Of a stretch of DNA of 64,000 nt, positions 28,249 to 37,246 are shown piece by piece. The DNA comes from Streptomyces sp. NBC_00433 (GTDB lineage: Bacteria; Actinomycetota; Actinomycetes; Streptomycetales; Streptomycetaceae), in contig CP107926.1 in the NCBI GenBank assembly GCA_036015235.1, positions 1,550,001 to 1,614,000 of the forward strand, given 5' to 3'. The notes below the pieces were generated by a model, which saw nothing but the letters and a program-made list of their open reading frames with translations, ran no database searches and had not been told where the DNA came from. Made by a program: the position numbers and the translations under genes. The number at the start of each line of letters is the position of its first letter. Within the stretch, counting starts at the first letter, position 1.

Positions 28249-29907
28249 CCTCGCGCTTTCGCGACTGCGGGTGTCCGATGCTTGATCAAATAAGCGAGGA
28301 GCGCATCTGACCTGGGACGATGGGACTTGTCTAGGATCCATGTCGTCGTCAGGAAAGCTGCACTCCTCAGGTGAAGAAGACTACCGGGTCGTACCCCCGT
28401 GTCCGGGTCGAGGGCGGTGGCCGGCAAGTGGTCTCCCAGGCCGGGGCCGTGCTGCTGGCGGAGACGGTCCGCAAGACCGGGCTGGACAGTGCGATATCAG
28501 CGGCTTTGGCGCCATGGCGAAAGCAGCGGGCGGTGCACGATCCAGGCAAGATCCTGCTGGATATGGCGCTCGCGGTGGCGCTGGGCGGGGACTGCCTGTC
28601 CGATGTCGCCATGCTGCGGGCCGAGCCGGCGGTGTTCGGGCCAGTGGCCTCCGACCCGACCATCTCCCGCCTGGTCGACACGCTTGCCGGCAGCGGGAAG
28701 CGCGCGCTGGCCGCGATCCGCCAGGCCCGCGCCCAGGTCCGCGAACATGTCTGGGCGTTGGCCGGGGACACCGCCCCCGACCAGGGCGGACAGGTGATCG
28801 TGGACCTGGACGGGGTACTGGTGATCGCGCACTCGGACAAGCAGGACGCCGCAGCGACCTGGAAGCGGACCTTCGGCCACCACCCGATCATGGCCTTCGT
28901 CGACCACGGGGCGGGCGGCGCCGGTGAACCGGTGGCGGGCCTGCTGCGAGCGGGGAACGCGGGCAGCAACACCGCCGCCGACCACATCACCGCCACCCAA
29001 CAGGCCTTGGCTCAGCTCCCGAAGAGGTTCCGGCGCGGGCGCCGCACACTGATCCGCACCGACTCCGGCGGCGGCACCCACGAGTTCGTCAACTGGCTCG
29101 CGGCGCGGGGCCGGTGGCTGTCGTACTCGGTCGGCATGACCATCACCGACACCATCCACCAGACCGTACTGAAGGTCCCAGCATCGGCCTGGACCCCGGC
29201 CGTCGAACCTGGTGGCGAGGTCCGCGACGGCGCCTGGGTAGCCGAGATCAGCGGAGACTGCCTGAAGGGGTGGCCGAAGGGAATGCGGCTGATCGTCCGC
29301 AAGGAACGCCCACACCCCGGAGCCCAACTGCGCTTCACCGACGCCGACGGCATGCGCTTGACCTGCTTTGCCACCAACACCCCCGGCGAGGCCATCGCCG
29401 GGCTCGAACTGCGCCACCGCCAGCGCGCCCGCTGCGAGGACCGCATCCGAGACGCCCGCTCCACCGGCCTGCGCAACCTCCCGCTCCACGGCCTCGCCCA
29501 GAACCAGATCTGGCTGGAGATCGTCCAGCTCGCCCTGGACCTGCTGGCCTGGATGCCGATGCTCGCCCTGACCGGCAAGACCCGCCGCTGGGAATCCAAG
29601 AAGCTTCGCTTCCGCCTGTTCTCAGCCGCCGCGCAACTCGTCACCACCGGCCGCAGCCGCTACCTCCGCCTCGCGGCGCACTGGCCCTGGACCGACGTGA
29701 TCACCGCAGCGGCCGACCGGCTCCAAGCCCTGCCGAACCCCGGCTGACCAGCACCTTCGAGTCCCTGCGGACAGCATCACCCCACCGGAGCAGTGGAACC
29801 CGGCGCCTACCCGACGCGACAGCCGGGCCACCACCATTCTCACAACCAGCCCGCAACAGAGAAACGGCCCGCCGCAGAAACCGACGGACCGTCATGCAAG
29901 ATCGAGG
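28249..29907 (+). mobile_element. IS1380-family insertion sequence, complete
   Basis: The element is 1659 bp, bounded by CCTCGCGCTTTC on the left and the reverse complement of CCTCGATCTTGC on the right (9 of 12 matched). It is flanked by CTAG on both sides (28245-28248 and 29908-29911), consistent with a 4-bp target duplication. It carries one intact transposase and inserted exactly at the stop codon of the SUKH gene. Confidence 0.85.
28371..29747 (+). CDS. IS1380-family transposase
   Basis: The product is 458 residues from GTG 28371, a DDE transposase of the IS1380 type. Features are GDCLSDVAMLRAEPAVFG, the first acidic motif VIVDLDGVLVIAHSDK, then TLIRTDSGGGTHEFVNWL with the second Asp, and the C-terminal LRHRQRARCEDRIRDARSTG followed by NQIWLEIVQLALDLLAWM. 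There is no frameshift, so the element is probably competent. Confidence 0.93.
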   Translation: MKKTTGSYPRVRVEGGGRQVVSQAGAVLLAETVRKTGLDSAISAALAPWRKQRAVHDPGKILLDMALAVALGGDCLSDVAMLRAEPAVFGPVASDPTISRLVDTLAGSGKRALAAIRQARAQVREHVWALAGDTAPDQGGQVIVDLDGVLVIAHSDKQDAAATWKRTFGHHPIMAFVDHGAGGAGEPVAGLLRAGNAGSNTAADHITATQQALAQLPKRFRRGRRTLIRTDSGGGTHEFVNWLAARGRWLSYSVGMTITDTIHQTVLKVPASAWTPAVEPGGEVRDGAWVAEISGDCLKGWPKGMRLIVRKERPHPGAQLRFTDADGMRLTCFATNTPGEAIAGLELRHRQRARCEDRIRDARSTGLRNLPLHGLAQNQIWLEIVQLALDLLAWMPMLALTGKTRRWESKKLRFRLFSAAAQLVTTGRSRYLRLAAHWPWTDVITAAADRLQALPNPG

Positions 29908-30117
29908 CTAGTGCAGCCAATTCTGGTGACGGAGTCCGTCGCCGCCCTTGATCTCGCGGGATCGTGGGCGCGACGCATGTCCGGCCTGTCTACGTCCATG
30001 TGGGCTGGCTCACACGTCGAGTGTTCTCCAGCCGGCCACCGCCAGAACCACACAGGAATTCGAGTAGGGAGGCCTCACACGGTGGGCGCTACGGAGCAAT
30101 TCCGTCATGACACCCGG

Positions 30118-30356
30118 TCAGGCGTCGGGGAAGCCACCCGGGAGGGGATCCAGCTGCAGGCGCGTCAAGGTCAGACGGCGGATCAACCACCGGCCGCTCT
30201 CCTTGCGGTACTCCTCGTGGTAGTGCCCCCAACCGTGAATCCCCCTTGGAACAGTTCCCGAAGCCGAGCCCATTTCCGTATGTCCACAAAGCGGCAGTAG
30301 CGGGCCGTGGTCTTCTTTATTTCCTCGACGTCCGCCAGAGTTTGCAGATCCGACAT
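30118..30356 (-). pseudogene. NTF2/SnoaL-like protein with internal deletion (first of two)
   Basis: The start (MSDLQTLADVEEIKKTTARY, CRFVDIRKWARLRELF) is a typical SnoaL_4-type beginning. The end, in another frame, reads HGWGHYHEEYRKESGRWLIR, RLTLTRLQLDPLPGGFPDA. The central half with the cavity residues, normally some 70 residues, is missing, and the junction shifts the frame. Such proteins usually act as small isomerases or dehydratases in the cytoplasm. Confidence 0.8.
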
Positions 30357-30464
30357 GTGTTTCTCCGTCAACTAGGACACCTGGCGCTGCCGTCGGCTCT
30401 CAACCTGCGGCAGCGTCGGCCGTGAATCGTCCGAGCGCCCGGCCGTCATCGCACCGGTGCGCTG

Positions 30465-31424
30465 TCAGAACTCGAGGATCAGGCGCCCGCGCACACCCCC
30501 GGCTTCGAGGAGGCGGTGGGCGTCCGCCGCTTCCTCGGGCGGGAAACGGCCTGCGACCCTCAACGTCAACTCCCCTTCGTCGGCGAGCCGGCGGAGCAGC
30601 TCAAGCTTGTCCCGACGGCCGTCGTAGTCGTGGACGAACGTTGCGAAAAGCTGCACGCCCTGTCTCTTGGCCGCCTCCTCGAACGCTCCCTGCCCGGACA
30701 CACCGCGCACGGAGGCAAGCCCGCCCCCCTTGCGGATCGCGCCGAGCAGGGGAGCTCCGATGACCGCCGCGTCCACTACGGCATCGACACCGCGAGGGGC
30801 CAGAGCGCGGAACCGCTCGGCCTCGTCAGAACCGCGGGGAACGACTTCGTCTGCTCCCAGGGCAGCGACCAACTCTGCGTCTGCTGACGACGCATCCGCC
30901 AGCACGCGGTGCCCGGCAGCTTTGGCCAGTTGCACCGCGAAACCCCCGACCGCTCCGGCGGCACCCGTCACTGCGAGAGTGCTGCCCGTCGCCAAGTCCA
31001 GCTGATCGAGTGCACGCAGGGCGGTCAGTCCGTTGAGTGGGACCGTGGCTGCCTCGGCGTCAGTGGTTCCCGCCGGCGCCGGTACGACCCAGGAGCCAGG
31101 CAGTACGACCTGTTCGGCGTATCCGCCGCCTCTGGGCAACGTCGGATTCACCATGGCCATCACCCTGTCTCCGACAGAGAACCCGAGGTCGGGGCCAGCG
31201 CCAACCTCATCGATCGTGCCGGCCACGTCAAGTCCGGGAATGATGGGCTCCGGACCATGGAACCGCAGGGGTGACACGCCACTTCTGATCATGGTGTCCG
31301 CCGGGCTGACGGCCGCAGCCCCGACGCGGATCCGGACCTGGCCGATGCCGGCATGAGGTGTATCTCGATTGACGACCTGGAGTACCTCCGGGCCGCCGAA
31401 GCTGAACAGTCCTACTGCTTTCAT
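30465..31424 (-). CDS. Medium-chain NADP-dependent oxidoreductase (quinone-reductase type)
   Basis: A 319-residue MDR enzyme without the structural-zinc loop. It begins MKAVGLFSFGGPEVLQV. GLDVAGTIDEVGAG, VPLNGLTALRALDQL and LAVTGAAGAVGGFAVQLAKAAG (NADPH Rossmann loop) follow, with GVRGRLILEF at the end. Quinones, enones or acrylyl-type electrophiles are typical substrates. On the minus strand it follows the TetR gene at 31704-32291 with a 280-base gap that contains a likely terminator, so it may have its own promoter. Complete and probably functional. Confidence 0.9.
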   Translation of the reverse strand: MKAVGLFSFGGPEVLQVVNRDTPHAGIGQVRIRVGAAAVSPADTMIRSGVSPLRFHGPEPIIPGLDVAGTIDEVGAGPDLGFSVGDRVMAMVNPTLPRGGGYAEQVVLPGSWVVPAPAGTTDAEAATVPLNGLTALRALDQLDLATGSTLAVTGAAGAVGGFAVQLAKAAGHRVLADASSADAELVAALGADEVVPRGSDEAERFRALAPRGVDAVVDAAVIGAPLLGAIRKGGGLASVRGVSGQGAFEEAAKRQGVQLFATFVHDYDGRRDKLELLRRLADEGELTLRVAGRFPPEEAADAHRLLEAGGVRGRLILEF

Positions 31425-31659
31425 AGCGGATCCACATCACACGTAGGGGGTATGGGGTTCTCGTTCGATGCTCTCGGTGCTTGCGGCACTCCGCTGGCCG
31501 GCATGCAACCGCCGGCCCCTGCGGTGTCCGGGCCACGCCACCCATGCGATGACGTACGGGGCGCACCCAGGGTGGCTTTCGGGGCACCAAGGCCCGCTGT
31601 CTGGGCATGCCGGCCGGCCGCCCCCCACTGATGTACGCGTGTGGGAGGTCCGGCTGGTC

Positions 31660-31679
31660 AGGCGAAGGAGGATTCGCCT
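31660..31679 (-). terminator. Short hairpin after the TetR gene
   Basis: AGGCGAA and TTCGCCT form a 7-bp stem around GGAGGA, 25 bases downstream of the TetR stop on the minus strand. There is no clear U-tract, which is common in high-GC terminators. Confidence 0.45.
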
Positions 31680-31703
31680 ATCTACAGCCGCCGTCTGTGC
31701 AGA

Positions 31704-32291
31704 TCAGGCCGGCGCGAGAGGCATAAGGGCGGTTTCCACGTTTTCCATCAGCGCCTGACGGTCCGGGGCGATGGCACCCATGACGCGGATTCCCTGCATG
31801 AAGGTGAGGAGATAGCGGGCGAAATCCCGAGCGCACCGGTTGTCGGAGAGCTGCCCGTCCGCCTGGGCCTCGGCGATCACCTCACACAGTGCGTCCTCCA
31901 AGGAGGACGTCGTAGTGCGCACGTGTGCGGCAACCTGAGGATCGTGGGCAATGCGTTCAGTGACCGCGCCGACGATCAGACAGGCATGCCGGTTGCCGTC
32001 ACGCACCACTTCGTCGACCGTGCCGACCAGGACTTCACGCAGCAGGTCAAGAGCCGGTGCCCCGCCGCGAAGGATGTCGATCAAGGGCGTGGAGTACTTC
32101 TCCCGGTATCGGTCCATTGCAGCCAGGTAAAGGCCGTCCTTGCTGCCGAACGCGGCATAGAGCGACCCTCGACCGAGTCCGGTGGCATCCACCAGATCCT
32201 GGATCGACGTCCCTTCGTAGCCCTTGCGGCGAAAGGCGTTCATCGACGCTTCCACCGCGGCCTGGGTGTCGAACTCCCTCAGTCGTGCCAT
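31704..32291 (-). CDS. TetR-family transcriptional regulator
   Basis: A 195-residue regulator. The N-terminal DNA-binding domain reads FDTQAAVEASMNAFRRKGYE, GTSIQDLVDATGLGRGSLYA, AFGSKDGLYLAAMDRY, a textbook TetR helix-turn-helix. The C-terminal part (CLIVGAVTERIAHDPQVAAHV, LLTFMQGIRVMG) is the TetR_C_16-like ligand and dimer domain of the AcrR/YxaF kind. It is upstream of and in the same direction as the quinone-reductase-type gene, which it probably controls. Confidence 0.92.
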   Translation of the reverse strand: MARLREFDTQAAVEASMNAFRRKGYEGTSIQDLVDATGLGRGSLYAAFGSKDGLYLAAMDRYREKYSTPLIDILRGGAPALDLLREVLVGTVDEVVRDGNRHACLIVGAVTERIAHDPQVAAHVRTTTSSLEDALCEVIAEAQADGQLSDNRCARDFARYLLTFMQGIRVMGAIAPDRQALMENVETALMPLAPA

Positions 32292-32439
32292 ACCGGTAGA
32301 TTACGCAATCAGGAACGATCGGTCAAGTAACGCGCCCCGCCGACGAGCCCGTACGCGAGCGACCGCGCGCGACCTCAGGTCGGCCACAAGACGGCCGCCA
32401 CGGGTCCACGCACCGGCGTCGTGTCACGCCGAGCCGCCG

Positions 32440-32748
32440 TCAGGTCCTGGGGTCATTAACCGGTGCGGCCTTCGCCCACTCTTCGCGCGTAGTCGGGTTG
32501 CCGTCGATCGATTCTATGATCTTCTTGGAGTTCCCCAGGACCTCGCCGAGTGACGCCGGTCCGCGGAAGGGACGCCCACCCATATGCCAACCGTCGGGGT
32601 GGAGTTCTTCAATGAGAACCCAAACAACCTCGCGAAACGCTTCAGATCCTTCGAACTGGACCATTACGTCACTGAGCACCTTTGCCATGGCATGCTTTTC
32701 TTCCTCCGAGAACATGCCCTCCACGAGCTTTACGTTGACAAACGGCAT
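32440..32748 (-). CDS. Tautomerase (4-oxalocrotonate-type) family protein
   Basis: The 102-residue product starts MPFVNVKLVEGMFSEEEKHA. After Met removal Pro1 is the catalytic base, as in all members. The start is fixed by GAGGAGGAAA immediately before the ATG at 32748; the longer open frame lacks the Pro. VVWVLIEELHPDGWHMGG forms the beta-hairpin of the fold. At about 100 residues it is longer than the classical 62-residue enzymes and matches the fused or extended actinobacterial type. It could tautomerise aromatic-degradation intermediates. Confidence 0.88.
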   Translation of the reverse strand: MPFVNVKLVEGMFSEEEKHAMAKVLSDVMVQFEGSEAFREVVWVLIEELHPDGWHMGGRPFRGPASLGEVLGNSKKIIESIDGNPTTREEWAKAAPVNDPRT

Positions 32749-33258
32749 TTTCCTCCTCGCGATATTTGCGATGTTCGTGACTATTTCCCCCCGGTCGCGC
32801 CAGGTCGCAAGAGGGGTGATCACGAGGCACATAGTCCGCCAAATAGTCCTGCACGTCGGCGAGTTGTGGCTTCGCCCGGCAGGACGGACTCCATTCATGG
32901 GATTTCACGTGAACGCGTCCCTCTCGAAGAGGCCCACCGTTGCCACGGAATTCATAAATCGGGTCCGCTCACAAGTGGCACCACTCTTGCCAATGAGCGC
33001 ACGGGAAACGATCCCTGGTCAAAGCCATGAACATGGGGTGGCGGACAGGTCATGCGTCCGCCCGGGGAGGATCGGCGACAACCACAGCGCTGCCCCTCCA
33101 CGGCCACCGCCACGCCGGGTATGGGGCGGCCAAGTGATCGCCGGTGACGCCTCGTGTGCAGACTAGATGCCCCCTGGGCTGGGTGGCGTGGGTCACTTCC
33201 CCACGGTGCGTGCAGCCGCCCCTGGGTTCCTGATGGGCGCAGGCGTCGGCTTGGGTTT
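32749..33258. other. Intergenic stretch before the second TetR gene
   Basis: About 500 bases without a recognisable gene; it should contain the tautomerase promoter. Open frames on the plus strand are antisense or non-coding in style. Confidence 0.4.
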
Positions 33259-33290
33259 CTTAATCAAACGTACTAGTCTGTCTGATTAAG
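33259..33290. promoter_or_regulatory. TetR operator, 32-bp palindrome
   Basis: CTTAATCA and TGATTAAG form the outer arms, and ACTAGT (33272-33277) sits exactly at the centre. Inner AC/GT pairs also match, so 26 of 32 positions are symmetric. It ends 11 bases before the TetR start and overlaps the ribosome-binding site region, strongly suggesting autorepression. Confidence 0.75.
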
Positions 33291-33301
33291 GAGGTGCAGT
33301 C

Positions 33302-33874
33302 ATGGCGACGCAGATCAGGAAGACGAAGTCGGAGGAGAGGATTCTCGCTGCCGCGGCCGAGCTGTTCTACGCTCACGGGCTGCGTGGCGTCGGCATCGAT
33401 CAGGTCCTGGCGGTGTCGGGTGTTGCAAAGTCGACACTGTATGTGCACTTTCGCACCAAGGAGGAGCTGATAGCGGCGTATCTTCGCAGGACAGACGACT
33501 CCTGGATGGCGCAGCTACAGGAAGCCGCCGCACGAGCGGGTGATGGCCCTCGAGACCGTCTCGTCGGCCTGTTCGACGCTCTGACAGACGCTTTCGACCG
33601 CCACGGGTTCTTCGGCTGCCCGTTCGTCAGTGCGGCGATCGAGACGGACCTCGACTCGGAAGCCCGCGCCATCACTCTGCGGCACATCCGACGACGTCAG
33701 GCGTGGCTGACCGAGCTGGGCGAGCAGGCAGGTGCTGAGAGTCCCGCTGCACTTGCCCAGCACATAGGACTCCTCATCGACGGCGCTCTGACCTCTGGTC
33801 GCCTGCTGCAGGACAGGGCCGTCGTGGACGAGGCGAAGTCCGCGGCACGGCGCTTGGTCGCCGACCACACCTGA
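33302..33874 (+). CDS. TetR-family transcriptional regulator
   Basis: A 190-residue TetR protein: SEERILAAAAELFYAHGLRG, VGIDQVLAVSGVAKSTLYVHF, RTKEELIAAYL is the DNA-binding domain. GCPFVSAAIETDLDSEARAI in the middle resembles the TetR_C_11/AcrR ligand domain with its conserved G-C-P. A 32-bp palindrome directly upstream indicates self-control. The next gene, an MDR oxidoreductase, lies 126 bases downstream in the same direction and is the likely co-regulated target. Confidence 0.93.
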   Translation: MATQIRKTKSEERILAAAAELFYAHGLRGVGIDQVLAVSGVAKSTLYVHFRTKEELIAAYLRRTDDSWMAQLQEAAARAGDGPRDRLVGLFDALTDAFDRHGFFGCPFVSAAIETDLDSEARAITLRHIRRRQAWLTELGEQAGAESPAALAQHIGLLIDGALTSGRLLQDRAVVDEAKSAARRLVADHT

Positions 33875-34000
33875 TCACAACGCACGCGAGCGCCCCACCG
33901 ACGTGGCCTGCTCGGCCCGACGCAGGGACGCGGCTCCCGCCGGCGGCGTCCGCGATCACCATCCGATGCACAGGATCCGATAAACAGGAAAGGCACGCTC

Positions 34001-34984
34001 ATGCGCGCGATGGTTCTCGAAGAGTTCGACACTCCCCTGGTCCTTCGGGAGATCGAAAAGCCCGCTCCAGGACCGGGCCAGGTGCTGGTCAAGATCTCGG
34101 CCAGTGGCGTCAACCCGCTGGATGCCAAGATCCGGGCCGGCAAGGCGCCCCACGCAAGGCGCACACCTCCAGCCGTCCTGGGCCTGGACATGGCAGGTGT
34201 GGTCGAGGAGGTCGGTATCGGCGTCCACGACTTCGCCCCCGGCGACGAGGTCTTCGGCCTGACCGGAGGTGTCGGAGATGTACAGGGCTCGCTCGCGGAG
34301 TACGCGGCGGTGGATGCCCGTCTCATTGCACGCAAGCCCGCCTCTCTCACGCTGCGCGAGGCCGCGGTCCTGCCCCTGGTCTTCATCACCTCGTGGGAGG
34401 GGCTGGTGGACCGGGCGCGGGTTCACTCGGGACAGAAGGTCCTCATTCACGGCGGAGCCGGCGGCATCGGCCATGTGGCCCTGCAGATCGCACGGTCCCG
34501 CGGTGCTGAAGTCTTCGCCACCGCGTCCTCCTCGCACCTGGAGGCGGTCGAGCGACTGGGAGCCACTCCCATCGACTACATGGCCACCCCCGTGGAGGAG
34601 TACATGGCCAAGTGCACCGGCGGTGAGGGGTTCGATGTCATCTTCGACACCGTCGGTGGCGCCGTGCTCGACAATTCCTTCAAGGCCGCCCGCACCTACA
34701 CCGGCCACGTAGTCAGTGCCCTGGGCTGGGGAACCCATGCTCTCGCTCCCCTCTCCTTCCGTGGGGCGACCTACTCCGGCATCTTCACCCTGCTGCCGCT
34801 GCTCACCGGGCGCGGGCGGGAACGGCACGGAGAGATCATGCGTGAGGCTGCCGCCCTCGCCGACGCGGGGGCGCTAAAGCCGATGCTCGACCCCAGAAGC
34901 TTCACCCTCACTGACATCGCCGCAGCCCATGAGGTCGTTGAGAGCGGTGCGGCACAGGGCAGGGTCGTGGTCGACATCGGATGA
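34001..34984 (+). CDS. Medium-chain NADP-dependent oxidoreductase (zeta-crystallin-like)
   Basis: A 327-residue MDR protein. It starts MRAMVLEEFDTPLVLREIEK with AGGAAAGG upstream. Key segments are VKISASGVNPLDAKIRAG, LGLDMAGVVEEVG, VLIHGGAGGIGHVALQIARSRG (cofactor loop) and the C-terminal GAAQGRVVVDIG. No catalytic or structural zinc ligands are seen, placing it among quinone-reductase or enone-reductase types. It is probably co-expressed with the TetR gene before it. It should reduce quinones or unsaturated carbonyl compounds in the cytosol. Confidence 0.92.
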   Translation: MRAMVLEEFDTPLVLREIEKPAPGPGQVLVKISASGVNPLDAKIRAGKAPHARRTPPAVLGLDMAGVVEEVGIGVHDFAPGDEVFGLTGGVGDVQGSLAEYAAVDARLIARKPASLTLREAAVLPLVFITSWEGLVDRARVHSGQKVLIHGGAGGIGHVALQIARSRGAEVFATASSSHLEAVERLGATPIDYMATPVEEYMAKCTGGEGFDVIFDTVGGAVLDNSFKAARTYTGHVVSALGWGTHALAPLSFRGATYSGIFTLLPLLTGRGRERHGEIMREAAALADAGALKPMLDPRSFTLTDIAAAHEVVESGAAQGRVVVDIG

Positions 34985-35134
34985 GCCGACTCCTGACCTG
35001 TCGTCAGCGATGAGATTCACGTTTGCCGACCGGCGGGTGCCTCACGCGGTGCCCGGAGATGGTCCTGTGCCACCTTTGGTGGGCATTTCGCACCGCACCC
35101 TGTCCCGTCAAGTGCGGCGATGTGACGCGCGGGA

Positions 35135-36235
35135 CTATCGGGGGGTCTGGCCGATTCGTTCGGCGGAAGAGCGCTCCACCGCGTCCAGGAACTGGTGCCG
35201 ACGGTGGGCGTAGGCGAAGTCGGGGACGGTGTGCGTGCCATCCCGCAGATCCCGTGCCAGATTCGTGTACAGCGCTGCCACATTCCGGCTCGGCCCCGAG
35301 AGGCCATCCGGGATGTCGCGCGTGTACTCGGCAGGAATGTCGATCGGGGTTACCGTCGCATCCTCACCGAATCCGGCCTCCACGGTGAGGTCGGTCACCT
35401 GAAGGTTGCCCCACGGTGCGGTCACCACGATGTCTCCGTCGGTGCCGTTGATCTCCCAGCGGAAGTTGTCACCGCGGGACACGCCACCGCGATAGAAGAC
35501 GGAAGCCGCAGCGCCGCCCTCGAGCGTGCCGATGAGGGAGATCTGGTCCGGGGCCGTCACCGGAATGACCTTGCCGCCGTCGTCGCTGACGATGACTTCC
35601 TTCCGCCCCACGACGAGGTTGGTCGAAAGGTGTTCGAACTCGCCGAGAGCGACGTTGAGTGCGTCGACGGCGTGGAGGGCGGCGGCGGTCAGCGGTGTGG
35701 CCCCCTGGCTGTTGTCGAACCAGTAGGTGTGGTTCTTGGTTGTCTGCGGACCCCATACCATGCCGGAGGCCACCATGGTGGTGCCGATGACTCGGCCAAG
35801 ACGTCCCTCCTCGATCAGCCGGCGCGCGTAGCGCAGCCCGGGGTGGTAGCGCCCCTGGAGGCCGATGACCGTGCGCACACCGGCGGCTTCGGCACGCCTG
35901 GTGAGCTCGGTGGCCTCGTCCAGGTTCAGGGCCAGGGGCCATTCGGCGTAGACGGTCTTGCCGGCCTCGATGGCCGCCGAGATGAGTTCACGGTGATAGG
36001 GCACCCTCACTGCCACTACGACGACGTCGACTCCGGAGTGCGCCAGGAGGTCGGTGTGGTTGTCATAGGCGCCCTGGACTCCGAACTCCTTTGCCGCTGC
36101 CAGTGCAGACTCCTGACGCGAGGTGCTGACGGCCCGCAGCTCGTAGTCGGGCAGCGCCTTGAGGGCAGGGATATGGCTGATGGAGGCCCAGCCTCCTTGG
36201 CTGCCCCCGATGATACCGACGCCGATGGTGCTCAC
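35135..36235 (-). CDS. Gfo/Idh/MocA-family oxidoreductase
   Basis: A 366-residue dehydrogenase. The N-terminus MSTIGVGIIGGSQGGWASIS is the Rossmann loop; VVVVAVRVPYHRELISAAIEAGKTVYAEWPLALN carries the E-K/W-P motif region, in which the usual EKP Lys is replaced (EWP). VIGLQGRYHPGLRYARRLIEEG and AALHAVDALNVALGE, with its active-site His, follow. Family members oxidise sugar or inositol hydroxyls with NAD(P). The Lys loss could alter catalysis, but EWP variants exist in this subgroup. It lies upstream of an NTF2-like relic on the same strand, a pairing seen for polyketide- and sugar-type pathways. Confidence 0.9.
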   Translation of the reverse strand: MSTIGVGIIGGSQGGWASISHIPALKALPDYELRAVSTSRQESALAAAKEFGVQGAYDNHTDLLAHSGVDVVVVAVRVPYHRELISAAIEAGKTVYAEWPLALNLDEATELTRRAEAAGVRTVIGLQGRYHPGLRYARRLIEEGRLGRVIGTTMVASGMVWGPQTTKNHTYWFDNSQGATPLTAAALHAVDALNVALGEFEHLSTNLVVGRKEVIVSDDGGKVIPVTAPDQISLIGTLEGGAAASVFYRGGVSRGDNFRWEINGTDGDIVVTAPWGNLQVTDLTVEAGFGEDATVTPIDIPAEYTRDIPDGLSGPSRNVAALYTNLARDLRDGTHTVPDFAYAHRRHQFLDAVERSSAERIGQTPR

Positions 36236-36289
36236 TGTCTTGACTCCTGGGAAGAGGGCTCATGACGAGCCGGATGGTGGGGTGGGTGG

Positions 36290-36530
36290 CTACGTGACCG
36301 ACGTGGCGGGCGCAGTCCAGTTCGGGACGGGGTCCACTCGGAAGCGGATCAGGAGACTGCTGTCGATGTACCAGTGGCCGTGGATCCGGGTGTACGTGTC
36401 GTGATACTCACCGTAACCGCGGAAGCCCTCTTTGCAGCTGGAGCCAGGCGGGAAACTCACGTAGTCCTCCATGGCCCAGAAGTAGCGTGCTTTGAGGTGA
36501 CGGATGTCCGTCCGCTCAGGAGCGCCACGC
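36290..36530 (-). pseudogene. NTF2/SnoaL-like protein with internal deletion (second of two)
   Basis: TDIRHLKARYF from the start of a SnoaL_4 protein is joined directly to WAMEDYVSFPPGSSCKEGFR, GYGEYHDTYTRIHGHWYIDSS, LLIRFRVDP from its C-terminal half. Around 60 residues between them are missing, but the frame is kept. No good start codon is found upstream of TDIRHLK. It is unrelated in detail to the copy at 30118 but broken in the same way. Confidence 0.75.
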
Positions 36531-36865
36531 CAGGGGCCTACGGGGTCTCCGCTCGTCCATGTTCCCTGCCTTCTACTCAAGGTGCGCCCAGGGCGAGCGC
36601 CCTCAGGTCCTTGCAGTGAACAATATCTGGAACGTTTAGTCAAGAAACAAAGCCTGCTGCAACCGTCAAGGCCGGAAATAATCCGGATCGATCATTCCAT
36701 TAAGGCTCCCCCTGCGGCGGGAGGGGCGTGCCGTTCCGGCGGGCGGCGCTGCAGGCGGTGGTGGCGGTCCGCAGTGCGGACCCGACGGCGGGCCGGGCCG
36801 TGGCTGCCTGACGGTTTCCACCGGACATCGCGGCGCCTTGGGTGAGCCGGACTCGCGCGTCGGCG
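36531..36865. other. Intergenic stretch
   Basis: No gene is recognised. A small hairpin CCGGAAATAATCCGG lies at about 36670-36684. Confidence 0.3.
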
Positions 36866-37165
36866 TCAGGAACGAAGGGTGCGCAGGCCGGTGCGGATCT
36901 CGCCGACCAGCATCTCTGGCTGTTCCAAGGCCGCGAAGTGCCCGCCCTCGTCGGCCTCGCCGTAGTGGATCAGGTTGCTGTAGGTGTCTTCGATCCAGCT
37001 TCGTGGCAGGCGTGGGATGTCCCTCGGGCAGACGGTCACCGCGACCGGGAGCGTCAGTTTCGGGCCGGCGAGGGTGCCCGATTTGTTTCCCAATAGATGC
37101 GGCCGGACGACGCTGCGCTGTTGGTGAACCAGTAGAGGGATATCGCGTCGAGCATGTCGGTGCGG
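36866..37165 (-). pseudogene. Epoxide-hydrolase C-terminal fragment with frameshift
   Basis: In one frame MLDAISLYWFTNSAASSGRI, YWETNRAPS is read. The next frame continues GPKLTLPVAVTVCPRDIPRL, PRSWIEDTYSNLIHYGEADE, GGHFAALEQPEMLVGEIRTG. This is the lid end and the catalytic-His segment (GGHFAALEQPE) of an epoxide hydrolase of the EHN type. The N-terminal two thirds are missing and the frame is broken near 37075. Confidence 0.85.
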
Positions 37166-37246
37166 GTGCCGATAAATCATCCGACCAGGTCACGGCCGTG
37201 ATCGCCGGTCTCCACCTGCGCCTGCTCCTTCCCCTCGATGTTCGCC

